Shown here piece by piece: positions 1 to 12,125 of a stretch of 64,000 nt of DNA. The stretch lies in contig NC_065923.1 of NCBI RefSeq assembly GCF_024586455.1, forward strand, positions 1,860,001-1,924,000. The letters are read 5' to 3'. This DNA comes from Bactrocera neohumeralis. Lineage: Eukaryota > Arthropoda > Insecta > Diptera > Tephritidae. The translations under genes were made by a program, and so were the position numbers. The notes beneath the pieces were generated by a model. That model was not told where the DNA came from. It did no database searches and was given only the letters and a program-made list of their open reading frames with translations. The first letter of the stretch is position 1. Each line of letters begins with the position of its first letter.

Positions 1-2205
1 TGATATGGTAGCACCGAAATTTCGAGATTAATTGCGGGATCGGTTGTGTATGAAATAATTTCTGAAAAAGCCAATAAAAGGTACTATTTACCAAAATCGT
101 ACATATAGTATCTGCATCAAACTTTTAGTATCAAATTTCGGGATTGATGTCGTCTCGAAATTTCGGGATTTACAATAAAATTGTAAATCATTAAAATTTC
201 TTAATTTTTAAAACCTATCATGACTGGGTAATATATTTTTAATAAATACTCTATTTTCCTTATAAGCTATGGATAAGTCGCTAAAGATTTAGCTTTAGTG
301 GCACACGGATTTAAAAAAAAAATGTATGTGTGCTCTGCGAAATACTGAAATATATGTATACCTATACAAATAAACAAATTTCTACCACACTCACTTCAAT
401 AAAGCAACGTCCATATACACTGACTCTTCATTGTTCTCCTTCGCAGCTTTTAATGGCAGAAAAGTGGATATAAATCGTGTAATAAGCAAAAGTTGAAGGC
501 AACAAAAACAAAATACCCACCCACAACTATATAGACAAACAATGATTGAGAGAAAATGTCACTGACACTCGCTTCACTTCGTCTTTTATGAATTGTTTAC
601 TTTTTTTGCGCTGTCGTTTTCGGCGCCAACCATAAAAACTCACAGAAAATTCTTATTCTTCTTGCTAAAGTGTGAAATTATTTGCAGCCTGACCACACAC
701 TTTTTACTTTTCATGTTGCATGCCACATGGCGCTACTGAGCTCTGCTGGCAACTTTCGTTCACAAATTCCCTTTGCAGATTCTTCTTTAAATTCCACACG
801 AAATATACCTTTGGATTTGGACACTAGGGAATTCGTATGAAGCAAATTAAAAATGCGGTTTTAAAGCTTTATAAAGAAATTAAACTTTGATAAGTGTAAA
901 ATATCAAAAATTTCTTTTGGAGGTAAACTGTATTCGGGATAGTTATATTAAGTTCCAAGAATTTACTTTTAAATTTCATAATTTCAGAAATTCCATATTT
1001 ATACAAGTATAAAATGTTATTACAAATCTACGATACAGAATATATACTAAACAATGCTTTGTGCAATTTACTGCCTCTTTTGCATATTGCTGTAAAGGAA
1101 ATCCAGATTTCCACGCAAAATTATTGTCATCCCTCAGGAGGAAATTAGTTTATTACCAACATTTAATGCCCGTGGCAATAAAAAGGCAATAAAAAATTGT
1201 ATTAAAATGATCAACCTAAACCAAATGAGAATTATGTGCATAGCTTTGTAGTGGAGCAATGAATTATGGCAAGTACTTGGCTTCTGGCTTGCTATTGAAT
1301 CAATAGCAGCAGAATGAGGCTTATAAATTTAATATTAAGTTCTGCTCAAACTATTTAGCATTGATGTACATACATTTGTAAATAGAAAGATTAGTTAATT
1401 TTAATAAATCGAAAACATTATGCATAAAACTACTTTGGAGGAACGAATGTAATAGATTTCTTATTTCTGTGAATGTGGAATAATGCTAACCTTAGCTAAA
1501 GTGAGCATTTAATCGGCACTGAACAAAAATTGTACCTGAAGTTCGTAAATTAGACTACAAGCGATTGATTAAGTAAATGCTTTTAACTTTTTAGAATGAC
1601 TATAAGAGACAGATCTCATGAGGTATTAAAAACACGATCTTTTTCTCATTCTAATTCTTTGAAAATAACAAGTCAAGTTTTAAACCGATATACCAAAGAG
1701 TTTTTAGTTGCAGTTTTCTAAAGTGTAGGTAGCTTGCTCAGTTCAATCAGCTCCACCGAGTTTTCCTCAAACTATATTTTTAAATGGTCTCTCTAAAACA
1801 AATGATTCGATTTCTATCAATTTCATCATATTTTGTTGATATTGTAGTACAATGGCTTACCACTTTCTTGATCAGAAACCGAATTTTGACCGGGTAAAAA
1901 GAATGTCGTCATTTTGTCAATTTTTGTGCGTTTTATTACCCGTAAAATTCTCTAGCACAGCATTTTTTATGTTTAATCCACGTAGATGGCTCAAGGTTTA
2001 TCCACTTTAGGCACAGGAGAGGTTTTAAATTATTATATACATATGTCGCGTTCATTGACCCATATTTTCAAAAAGTCGACTGTAGGTATTGGAGTCCACA
2101 TTTCCGATATTTGGAGACTTGGTAAATTTTTGCTCAAAAAGTGGCATACTTTAATAAATTACTTACTGTGTACGGGAAAGTGAAAGAATCAAAAGTAATT
2201 TAAAA
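1..2205. other. AT-rich non-coding stretch
   Basis: No gene or transposon is recognised here. The only structure seen is a palindromic decamer, cgaaatttcg, in related contexts near 14, 132 (first base changed) and 156, each followed by a form of the string gatt. A 65-codon open frame at 1986-2183 has no recognisable domain and is probably chance. Confidence 0.5.
14..170. repeat. Three copies of a short palindromic motif
   Basis: The motif (c)aaatttcg(g/a)gatt occurs at about 14-28, 132-145 and 156-170. Its core cgaaatttcg is a perfect 10-bp palindrome in the first and third copies. The second and third copies are only about 10 bp apart. It could be a cluster of binding sites or the edge of a decayed repeat that begins upstream of the window. 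Nothing in the sequence decides between these. Confidence 0.4.
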
Positions 2206-2209
2206 TTGC

Positions 2210-2757
2210 AATACATGGAAAATAGGCGTGGTTTTAGTCCGATTTCGCAATCTGTAACCTGCCGTAGAGGAATATTAATATAATGTCATGTACCGAATTA
2301 GATTAAAATCGGTGGAGCAGGTCCCGAGGTACAACATTCTTTTAGAGAGCAGAACCACGCCCATTTTTTCAAAATTTTTAGCCCACAGGTGATCCTTGCT
2401 ACTGCGACACTCTGTGTCAAATTACTGTTTTATATCTTATTTTAGTGCTTAGTTATGGTTTTCCTTTAAGGGAATTTTGGGGTGTGACAGTTGTCAGATT
2501 ACGCCTATCTACGAGCTCCGCCTTACTTTTATGCCAAAAAACATAGGCATAAAGTTTTATCAGATATCTTGCCTTTTACTTAAGTTATAGCTTGCATGAA
2601 CAGACGGACGGACGGACGGACGGACGGACGTATAGACAGACAGTTTCAACTAGTATCGTCATACTTATCATTTATATACAAGTATACATAAACTTTTATA
2701 TAACTCGCTTAGTATAAGGAGATGCTCTGTAACAACATATTGCAAGAGGTTAAAAAT
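2210..2757 (-). mobile_element. HINE-B copy (Helentron-associated non-autonomous element), degraded
   Basis: The order of landmarks matches the better copy at 56346-57208: blocks reading 'gcgtggtt..' and 'ccacgcccattttt..', then 'agttatagcttgcatg', a (GGAC)n microsatellite at 2603-2630, 'tttcaactagtatcgtcat', and a decayed terminus 'attgcaagaggttaaaaatt' corresponding to 'ttgcgagagtataaaaata'. The strand is set by reading the family so that the microsatellite is GTCC and the stem-loop end is 3'. It encodes no protein; such elements depend on autonomous Helentron/Helitron replication proteins. The stem-loop end is not recognisable in this copy. Family assignment follows known DINE-1/HINE architecture and is less certain than for HINE-A. 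Confidence 0.65.
2603..2630. repeat. (GGAC)n microsatellite inside HINE-B
   Basis: About seven uninterrupted 4-bp units. The equivalent array sits at 57054-57092 in the other large copy. A GTCY-type microsatellite at this position is a structural hallmark of DINE-1/HINE elements. Confidence 0.9.
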
Positions 2758-2975
2758 TATAGAAAAGAATATTGGTTTCAGGTATTGGAGCTAAACTTCT
2801 TTGAAAATTATCGAAGACGAGTTAAATTTTTCCGAAAAAAGTCATGAAAGTTTTTGTGACATATCTTCGTATCCCTGAACAGGGTATATTAAGTTTGTCA
2901 GAATGTTTGTAACACCCAGAAGGAAGCGTCGGAGACCCTATAATCAGTTATGTTGAGCTGAGTCGATTTAGCCAT

Positions 2976-2998
2976 GTCCGTCTGTCTGTCTGTCTGTA
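2976..2998 (+). repeat. (GTCT)n microsatellite inside HINE-A
   Basis: Five GTCY units (gtccgtctgtctgtctgtct) in the position expected for DINE-1-like elements, between the 5' block and the 154-bp tandem core. Confidence 0.9.
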
Positions 2999-3120
2999 CA
3001 TATACGAACTAGTCCCTCAGCTTTTATGATATCGTTTTGAAATTTTCTAAACGTCATTTTCCTTCAATAAGCTGCTCATTTGTTGGAACTGCCGATAGCG
3101 CACCACTATAATATATACAT

Positions 3121-3590
3121 AGCTGCCATACAAACTGAATGATCGGAGTTAAGTTCTTGTATTGAAAACTTTCACATTTGACAATGTATTTTTACAAAAG
3201 TTGGCACAGGTTGTTTTCTAAGGCAACAATGTTATCTCCGAAGAAATTATTCAGATCGGTCAACTATAGCATATAGCTGCCATACAAACTGAATGATCGG
3301 AATCAGGGGCTTGTGTGGGAGACTTCCTCATTTCACGATATATCGCGCGAAATTTGGTATGAGTTATTGTTCATAGAAATAATGTAATTTCAGAAAAAAT
3401 TGTTCAGATCGGCTTACTATAGCATATAGTTGCCATATAAACCGAACGATCGGAATCAAGGGCTTGTATGGAAAACTTTTGCACTTGACGTGGTATCTTC
3501 ACGAAACTTTACATGGATAACAGCTTAAGGTAAAAATATAATCTCGGATTACTATAGCATACAGCTTCCATACAAACTGAACACATAGTT
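3121..3590 (+). repeat. Four tandem ~154-bp units of HINE-A core
   Basis: The anchor 'agctgccatacaaactgaa' or a close variant recurs at 3121, 3275, 3428 and 3563, giving spacings of 154, 153 and 135 bp. Each unit also carries 'tcagatcgg..actatagcat' and 'gatcgga'. The last unit is shortened and more diverged. Confidence 0.85.
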
Positions 3591-3655
3591 ACTAAAAGAA
3601 ATGCACCTGTGAATGGTATATTAGCTTCGGTGCTACCGAAGTTAACGTTTTTTCT

Positions 3656-6600
3656 TGTTCCTTGTTATTTTTTCTATAAGGTTTTTGGAAAGAAAGAGAA
3701 AGAAGAGTGAAATTGTATTGTGAAAAGTGGCATTAATCTATTTGAATAAATTTCATCATTTGAGTCGCAAATAATTGAAAGACCAAGGAACCAAGTAAGT
3801 CCCAGTGAAAAAATGGAATTAGAGATACTATTCTGATATTATTATTATAGATATATCCAACGCCATAGAATTCTATATTGACAATTTTTTTTTAAATAAA
3901 TGTTGTATCATTATTCAGATTTGTAGGATAGCTACAACCCTACAACGCAAGCATTAGAATACCCAACATAAGGCAAACTTTACTAGAATCCAATTTATTT
4001 CTTTAATATAAGAAGGTTTATTTGCGATTAGAAAAAACTTATATCTGTTACACTAAAGCTAAGGTTTATTCCATCAATTTGCTTTCTTTCCGATAAATCG
4101 TCCTGATTTGCTATTCTTTCTTTCGGGAGGTTGCACACAGCTAATAATGATCAACAACAACTAGGTTAGACAAATAAGCAGCGAAAGTTTTATTTCTCGT
4201 TCCCAAATTGAACATTTCGGGTCATTTAATCAACCTAATCTTTAGTGTTCTGTTTACCACAGCGCGGATCATAATCAAAATGTATTGAACGTAAAGCTCA
4301 CTAGTCATTGTGTTGCTATATGTTCATGTACACATGGATATAAATACATTTAATTGCAAAAATCAGCGCAGTGAATTTTCAACACAGATTTATTTCCGCC
4401 ATAAAGTCGCGAATTAATTGATATCATCACTTTAATTTCAATATGAAGTACGCACATAAAATATGCCGCAAGTTGAGCAAAACAAAAACATTATCCAGCT
4501 TATGACTAATGATGGCACAAATTATGAGGAAACAGCGATGACAGTCATTAGTTAGATCTTTTTGTTTTTGGGCCAGCGATATTTAGCTTAATAATGTATT
4601 TTTAGTTGAGATGCATAAAAACGAGTATTATTTATTCTGCAAAAAAAAATTGTTTAAAATTAGAAATTTAGTTCGTTCGTTTAGCTCGTGGTTTCGTTTT
4701 ATACTTGACCAAGTGTTTGTGCTACTTTTAAATTTGTTTAAAATTGTGTGTTTCTAAGGAAAAATGTTGAATGATATAAAAGTTCTAAAAAACTTCGAAT
4801 AGTTGAAGTTAGAGTAAATACTGACTGCATAACTTTGAACATATTTACATCGATATGCCAATTTGAAGACTTATACAAAGTATTTTCATTTCTGCAAACA
4901 TATCGACTCGTCAGCCAACATAGTTTACTCTCATCTTTGTACGCCTTTACATCAACGATTTCAACACCATCCAATGACTTAGAGTTTTCTTTTGTAGGCG
5001 TTTTATTTTAACGGTACTTTTCTATTTTTTTGTTATTTTCTGCTGTCTATACAAATGAGCGTCCTTGGCTGCCCTGCTTGCGCTTGGGCTATCTCATACA
5101 AAGCGTGGCGAATTAGTCCCGTTGAATATTAACAAAAGGGGGGAGGGAAAACGAAGGCGACGCGTTTCATTTGGGCTCGTTTTTAATTTAAATGAGTCAA
5201 GTCAAAAGTTGCGCATTAATATTCCAGCAACAACGCATCGCTGTAGATACTCTGCTGGCTCTTTGATGGGACAACGGACTCATAGCGGCGGACTAACTGT
5301 TGACTGGTGTTGGCGACGAGGCGGTTTTTAATAATTGCGCGGATTAAGATTGATGCGCTGCCATTTGTTATGTTGACGCTAACTTTTTCGAACGTTACCA
5401 CAAAATGCGAGTGTGACAACTTCCACGATGAAAGCAAACGGGTCGAAATGCAAGCGTCAAGGCAATGTCCGTTACATGGTAAAGAGAGGGCTGCGTATGG
5501 CGGAAAATTTACGGTTTCTCAGTTGCTCTTTTTAAGCGCCTACTGCAGAGGATATGTGTTGGTGTGTAGGCGTGTTTCCATTAGTACACCAGCGCCTTTC
5601 TGCCGCTGATACAGTTGTCATTTATTTAAGTTTTTATTATTGGACTCCTCATTGTCTGCTTTTTAGGTACGTTCGCTTTAATTCAAAGTCATAACTTGAA
5701 AATTGTAGATTGAGTACAGCAATGAGTAGTCATCTAACCCTTTGTGAGGCGGTAGATTTATGGCGAGCATCATTTGAATATTATAAAGCCAGGTTTTTGT
5801 GACTATTTATAAAATTATTTAAAAATTCTAAATATTCTGTACAATTTTTTATGAGAATAATTAAAGTAGCTCTCCGAAATAATATGATTCCTTAAATATT
5901 TTACTAATTTAAAGAGAAGTAGACATTTTGAGAAATCGTTTTCTAATAACAATTTGTCTCAGAAAGACAAAATGACAAGTCTTTGACGTTCCATCAAAAT
6001 TCTAGGCTATGCGTGTTTCAGATATTTCAACAATTTGGTTAAATCACATTTAAAAGTGAACAGAAAAAAATTTCCTAAACTGTTTTGAAATTGAGTAATG
6101 CAGCGATCTGATCAAATTTGACCCGGATAAATCCATTTAAACTGCGCGCGCATACGAATCGTAAACAATTATTTTTTTAGATTCGTACAATGTTTTCTTA
6201 AGCCTGTGTGAGGTTTAATCTCCAAATATCAATTTTACCTAGGATAAATTTAACAAAGAGTTTGCTAGAAACGTTCTAGAAAGGTTCTGGATTATTTCTT
6301 TATTAGGAACATATGTATCACAAAGCATTCATTGAAGTCCGTGGCCTTATGGATCAACTCAAAACTTTTTGATTAGTGACGATCTGAATCTTGTTTAGAA
6401 ATTACATGCAGTAGAGGTCGTAGTAGAGATGCCAGACAAACTAACTGAGGACCCTAGATTCCCCCAAAGCATCATAATTGGTCACTATACCAATATGACT
6501 TTAAAATTGTCTAACAATCTAGCTAATGTCGGCCCATAGAAAACAAAAAATGAAGAAAAATATCAATAGGGGCACCACATGCCCCCTCAGCCGACGCTTA

Positions 6601-6684
6601 AACAAGTATATGGAAAATTGGATAAAGTGTGTGCATGCTTGTATTTATTAGGGAACAAAACCCATAGAAAATAATTGTTTTAAA
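3656..6684. other. Non-coding stretch with one GC-richer island
   Basis: No gene recognised. A GC-richer island at about 5040-5610 yields overlapping open frames on both strands (for example 5065-5331 and 5307-5609 on +, 5216-5437 on -). None has a domain or plausible codon pattern, so they look like chance frames. The rest is AT-rich with no clear repeat. Confidence 0.45.
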
Positions 6685-6861
6685 ATACGAGAAAACATAG
6701 TTTTATTTGTTAGCTATATTTTGAAATTTTTGTATAAAAGAGGGAAGAATTTCACGCAAGCCACCAATAAAATTTGTGAAGTTTACGGAGGCGATGCTGT
6801 ATCAGTTCGTGTAGCACAACAATGGTTCGCTCGCTTCCGTTCTGGAAATTCCGATACATAG
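6685..6861 (+). mobile_element. mariner transposase N-terminal fragment
   Basis: In one plus-strand frame the sequence reads a mariner DNA-binding domain: 'GKNFTQATNKICEVYGG' followed by 'AQQWFARFRSGNSD' and then a stop. The preceding residues (IVLFVSYILKFLYKR) fit the usual start of the helix-turn-helix region. It covers roughly the first 50 residues of a transposase of normally ~345 residues. The catalytic domain is absent and the fragment is followed almost at once by a HINE-A tail. Terminal inverted repeats were not found. The mariner assignment is firm; the subfamily is not. Confidence 0.8.
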
Positions 6862-6904
6862 TACACGATTTATGTGTGTCTGCCAGTCAGTAGTCTCGCA
6901 GTTT

Positions 6905-7090
6905 TTCAGATGCCAACGATCTTTCTTACCAAAAAGCTGCTCGTTTGTCGGAACCGCTGATATCGGATCCCTATAGTATATAGCTGCCATACAAACTAAA
7001 CCATCAGAATCAAGTTCTTACTTGGACAAATTTGTTTATTGAAAGGGGCATTATACTTTCGGTGCAACCACAGCTAACGTTTTTTTCTTG
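6905..7090 (+). mobile_element. HINE-A 3'-part fragment
   Basis: Matches the core and tail of the element at 2868-3655: 'agctgctcgtttgtcggaac', 'atagctgccatacaaacta', 'gaatcaagttctta', then 'ggcattatactttcggtgca' and 'gctaacgtttttttcttgtt'. Only one core unit remains and the terminal stem is partly mismatched. Confidence 0.8.
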
Positions 7091-10000
7091 TTTCCTAAAT
7101 ATTTACTGATTTAGTTATACAAAAGCCATTAATTCAAGTGGTAAATACAAAATAAATAAATAAATAGAAATTATGCGAGCGAAGCACTCAAGCTTCATTG
7201 TTTGCGCACACACATACGCATACTCTAGCTGTATAAACATAATTGGAAAATGGAAGAAAAGCGAGTTAAATCGAATTTGCGCAACCGCTTTTATGACTTT
7301 GTGCAACAAGAGGTAGATGTGCAGTAAGAACAGCTAGGAATGTCTCCCATATAAGCGGCTCACAAGTAAGCGCATGCAACCACATGTACACTTAAATATA
7401 CATACACAAGCAGTCTACTTTGTGTGAGCAGTTACTGCCTTTCAATGCTCCCTCCACTTGCCGCACTTGTCTGTCCGCAATCTTCGGAAGCGCAAATATC
7501 GAATCTCTACTTTGAAGCTTTGTCTCGTCTCTCTTTTAATGCAGTTCGCGTTGTAGTATTTCGCGCGCCGTTACTTTAAGTGAAATTGCTGCAATACAGA
7601 TGCATCAGAGGCATGTCGCGATAAAGGCAAGTGGCGAGTTGTTGCTGTGCTGCTGGTGGCCATCATCATAAATGTCTGTGTCAAAGTGGAAATTTACAAA
7701 AATTGAAAGGCAATTCGCATTGTACGCACGCCTCGAAGGCGTTACGCTGCAAAGACGCCACCGTTGTTTTCACCTTCACACCGCCGACGCTAGGTCGCGT
7801 GTTTCAATTACACAACACTGTCGTCTTTGCCTTATTTGCTAGCGCGTTTCGCCATCAGCGGGCAAAAGGACCAAGGACCAAGGACCAACGACAAAAAACA
7901 ACCAACTTGCATGATTGCAGTTTGCCATTTTTCACACACACGCGCCATACAAATTCAGCAGAGGGGAATGTAGGGAGCCCTGAAATCATTTGAATGTGTA
8001 TGTGTGGGAGCGCGCCTACATGAAATGTAAACAGCGGGGAAATACAATGCAAACACCGCGACACCATACTCAATCAGTCAGAATCTTGGTGGAAACACTC
8101 AAAGCGCCAAAATTGATAAGCGTCGGCACACTACCATCATAGCCATCAGTCTACGCCATCAGCGATCGATGATGCATCATATGGCTCTGTGGCGCGCAAT
8201 CAACAGCCAGCCAGCCAGCCAAGCAGCCGGGCTGTCAGCCGGCGTGCGCGTCAGTCTACAGCCATTGTAGTTTGTGTGCTTCGGTTTACTAGATGAGAAA
8301 TGAAATTGCCACTGAGTGCGCGGCGATGGGCGCAAATGAACTGTGAAACGCAATCATAGCTGCAACACTTGCCAAAACAGCTAGGACACTTTGCATTTGC
8401 GCTTCGTTATCGTTGCGTTATGCTGGTGGTTATCACTTTGACACGCCGCCACATGGCCCAACTGGTTGCTGTGCAGCAGCTGTGCCACGACTATCCATTA
8501 GAGAGTCTGATAGGAGGTTAATATTTCCGTCTCAACGGGATTTAAATTAAGTTGAATCGAATGAATTTTAGCAAGGTAAGTATACATATATAGAGTTATT
8601 GCCCGCATGGCACAGTCGTTCAAGGCGTAATATATAATAAAGCGTAGAGCATAAAGGCGAAGTTCGTTCTTTCGTTTCTGGCCTGTTTTTGATTTCGAAT
8701 CTAGAGCGTTAGATTTTTTAGGTAGAAGAGAAAGAAAGAGTTGTTGGTATAAGTTCCCTCTTATAATAGTTATGTATTATTTAGTTTGCTCAAACCTCTA
8801 CGGTTTTTCGGTATGGAATTACATAATTGACCTCGAAGACTTTTAGACATCAACAATGTCATTTTTGTATAACTTAGCTCTTGAATTAAACGTTCTGTTA
8901 CAAAACAAAAAACAAATATGTAGTTTCTGATACTGAAGTTAAAAGTTAATGGAGAATGCTTATAACCAATGACCTCGCTGACATTCCTCAGTAATCTTAA
9001 ACAAAAATTGGAAAGCGATGATTCGCCTGCCTGCAAGCTCAGTAGTGATGAACTAAGGAGTTCGTAAATCAATACTTTCGAAGTGGCTTAACTAATTCTC
9101 AGATGAATATATTTGATTATTCTCCTCCTTATTCATTCGAGGTCTTAATGAAAGTAAAATTTTTCTCTAACGCATTGCATTCACCTATATAACGATCGCT
9201 CAATTATGTCGGGGATGTTTATGCCTACATGATTATATATTTTGAATTTGAACTCTCTGAAAGAAGGGTAACCAATCAGCGCCGCCAAGCACTTCCACTT
9301 TCATCTTTTGGCAATTGGAGTTGTACGACCAAATTAGAAGAAAAACACAAATCTTCTGAATTGAATTCTTACAAAATTCTCATCTAACTTTGCAACCAGC
9401 TAAGCAAGGTCCAAACTCGCTTCACTTACAACAGCCGCTGCCCACTGCCAGTTATGAAGTCGTCAGTCCATCACGATTTATGATGAATTACGCGTTGCTT
9501 TTGCTATAAATAAAAATGGGTACATTGCTACTGTGTGGTTGTTGTTGATGTTTTATGTTTCTTTTATTTTTGCTTGCCTTCGCCGCCGCAAATATTTGGG
9601 TCAGTTTTGCGAGCTTCCATCTTTCGTAATTTTCCCATTTCCTCGTTGGTGGCGTCGTCATCGCATTTTTCCTTCAGTTTCAGTTGATTTTCACAGCTTC
9701 ATTGTGCATTGTTTGCTCAAGCGCCGGGCGAGGACCGTTGTAACTAAGGCTGTCGCGGTGGCTGTGGCTTTGCGAGCGTTACATGCCACCGCATAATATC
9801 CAACTTACAAGTAAAGCTGAGTGGCGCTGGTGCTGTTGGTAGTGCTGGTGATGGTTGGTGTTGCCGCTGCCGTTGATGGTTCATTCCTTTCAGGCCGCGT
9901 TGCCGTTTCGCTTTGCTGCTGTTGTTGCATTTGCGCGCAGCTGAGCGTCGCTTCAAGTGCATTCAACATAATTAAATGTGACTGGCATGTTGTCGTTAGA

Positions 10001-11040
10001 CGCAATTCCCAAGTTGTTGGACGCACACACACAACCCCACACCCCATTTGCCGCGTTCCACACTCTGAACTCGACTCTGCTTGCGAATTCGTAGACGCCC
10101 AGCATGTCGTTGGTTAAATGTAGAAAATTAAAGTTATGTAGTTCATAACCTTAGAAGTGACCTGCTGCTGAATAATTGGTGTCAAAAGTTCGTCTCATTT
10201 AGGTTGAACTCGTGCAATTAAAATTGGGGTTAAATATTAAATTTGTTTGGAAAGAATATGAATACGCGCAAGTTTGCAGCAGGTCGAGTGGGGACTGCAC
10301 TTTGTAAGTAGCACTCTGTGGTGCTACCTAAAAGGTGTAGATATTAATTAAAGAAGTTATTGGTTTCAAAATTTATTGTTAAAATTAAGTGCAGAATTTT
10401 CGCTTAAGAAACTGGTTTCCAATAGATTCGTATTATAGAAGACAGTTTCTTGTAAAAAAATAATCCGAGAATTTAGTTATAGAGTTGAACTCGAAGTCCA
10501 TTTGTGGAGAGACTTTCGATAACAAAAAATAAGCGGTTTAGAGACAGAATTTCTGACAATGACGGCTATGAATTTAAGAGTTTTTTTTCCAGTTTTAAGT
10601 AAATGTGCGTAATTCTTTACGGCGATCCAATCTTAATAAAAGGCGAAGCAAGAAATGCTTGCGGAGCTATGTTCAGTATTAAAATTTGCTGAATAAGTTC
10701 AGGGTACATACCAAGGGATCTTAAGGCATTTCGTTTGTACAATAAGAAACTATATTTTCCATATAAGTGAAAATTCCACAAGCCAGTTATTTCAATCTCA
10801 TGTAGTTAGATTAAGTTGCGTTAGGTAACAAAGAATAGATTATATAGTTGTACGTAAAAGCAAAAGAAGACAATCGGCTCATCATTGCATTATCTATAAT
10901 TAGGAGGTCATACCAAATTTTGTTAGGTTATGTTTGGAAAAAAGGTCGGCCTATCCATTTTTCGCAATCACCATACCACCATTTCCGATGACGTCAATTT
11001 CATATCCCGTAAAGAGAGACCAAAGACCTCCTCAACAGGT
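7091..11040. other. Non-coding stretch with two GC-richer islands
   Basis: No gene recognised. Islands at about 7390-8560 and 9400-10110 hold CA-rich runs, a (CAGC)n run at 8204-8220 and several chance open frames. A string 'caatcagtcagaat' near 8080 resembles a fly initiator (TCAGTC) but no TATA box or downstream element was found with it. A short perfect stem, gtagcac/gtgctac, lies at about 10305-10324. Confidence 0.45.
8204..8220. repeat. (CAGC)n short microsatellite
   Basis: Four perfect cagc units within a GC-richer island. Confidence 0.8.
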
Positions 11041-11386
11041 TGTTAGGTTTGTTTAAATTACAGTGCTAATATTCGCGACGGAGGGGAGGAGAATTCCAGT
11101 CAGACGGTAAAATAACTGAAAATTCTCGCTTTAAGTCTCTCACAAATTTTTTGGGGCAGCTTTGGTCGATACCAGCCATTTTTCCACATTTTCTGATATA
11201 ATTCCTATGTAGGTTGCCTTTTATATTTCGGGATAGTGTTGCAATCTGGCAACACACAGCTTCATCGTTAATTTTGACATTTTTGTTGGTATATACAAGT
11301 ACATTACTCAGCACGTTTTGACACACAAGCGCTATACGTAATGCTTACAGTAACTGAAAATATGCATTTCGCTTAAAATAGAACTA
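11041..11386. other. Unassigned sequence upstream of a mariner remnant
   Basis: An 86-codon minus-strand open frame (11066-11326) spans most of this stretch but has no recognised motif. The last ~130 bases ('ttgacatttttgttggtat', 'acacacaagcgctatacgta') directly precede the mariner helix-turn-helix region and could be its 5' untranslated part and 5' end. No inverted repeat was found to prove that. Confidence 0.35.
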
Positions 11387-12125
11387 AACCGACTGGTTAT
11401 ATTTTACAACTTTCGACGCGGATTAGCTCAGCAACGGTGCATCGATAAATTTAATTCAGTTTTTTTCCATTGGAACTCCATCAAGGGTGGGTGTTTATCG
11501 ATGGTATGGTGAACTCAATCGAGGTCGCAGATCATTTTAAAACGGATTTCATGAAGATCGTCCAATATCAGTTGTTGTTCCGAAGATTGAGGCGGTGCAT
11601 AAACTAATATTGCCAGATCGACATGGGAGTTATCGTGAGATAGAGGAAACCATAGGCATTAGTGAGACCAGAATTCATTAAATACTGCATCGACACTTGA
11701 ATGTACAAATTTTTCGTTGAAATACTTCCAAGCAAACGGTTGCTTGTTTTTTAAGCAACTAGAACAGCACAGAATAATAAATTTTGAGCGATGCACAACC
11801 ATCCGTTTTCCAGTTGTTTTTCAAGAAATCGGCCAAACCAAACCACCGAAGGCGGATAGCTCTTCACCACGACAATGCAAACTATCGTACATTGACTGAA
11901 ACAACTACATTTTTAAGAATTCAAAACCTGAATTTGATGGGTCATCCACTTGTGGCGTGAGATTGAATGCTTTCTTTTCGTACCCCTACTTTAAAAATAA
12001 ACTTATATGTCAACGTTCGTCGATGTTTTGGAGATATGTACCTCAAACAGAATGGCAAAAGCGCTTCATACCCAAAACTATAATCAAACTGTGTTAAGTC
12101 GATTCATAACAGCTGTTGAGATCTT
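11387..12125 (+). mobile_element. mariner transposase, internally deleted and frameshifted
   Basis: Broken frames read: 'NRLVIFYNFRRGLAQQRCID', the second helix-turn-helix region ('FHEDRPISVVVPKIEAVHKL', then 'DRHGSYREIEETIGIS' and 'LHRHLNVQ'), then a jump to 'SKQTVACF' near the middle of the catalytic domain, and 'ALHHDNANYRTLTETTTFLR' with the second catalytic Asp. The tail 'VLEI..' continues to about 12125. Roughly 100 residues between 'LHRHLNV' and 'SKQTVACF' are gone, including the GDE(S/T)W segment with the first catalytic Asp. Several stops are present, so it is dead. Order and spacing of motifs make a mariner firm; the ends are approximate. Confidence 0.85.

Larger units (their letters stand above)
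2868..3655 (+). mobile_element. HINE-A (DINE-1-like Helentron-associated element), near complete
   Basis: The full architecture of a DINE-1-like element is visible in order. A 5' inverted motif 'ccctgaacaggg' is followed by 'tattaagtttgtcagaatg' and 'aggaagcgtcggagacccta'. Next come 'tgagctgagtcgatttagcc', a (GTCT)n array at 2976-2998, and a core of tandem units of about 154 bp starting near 3121, 3275, 3428 and 3563, each containing 'atagctgccatacaaactg'. It ends with a stem-loop, cttcggt-gct-accgaag, at 3625-3641 and the end 'cttgtt'. It has no coding capacity. Related fragments lie near 6905, 14165, 22355, 39808 and 50530. The exact ends are not fixed by a target duplication, because these elements normally make none. 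Confidence 0.85.
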
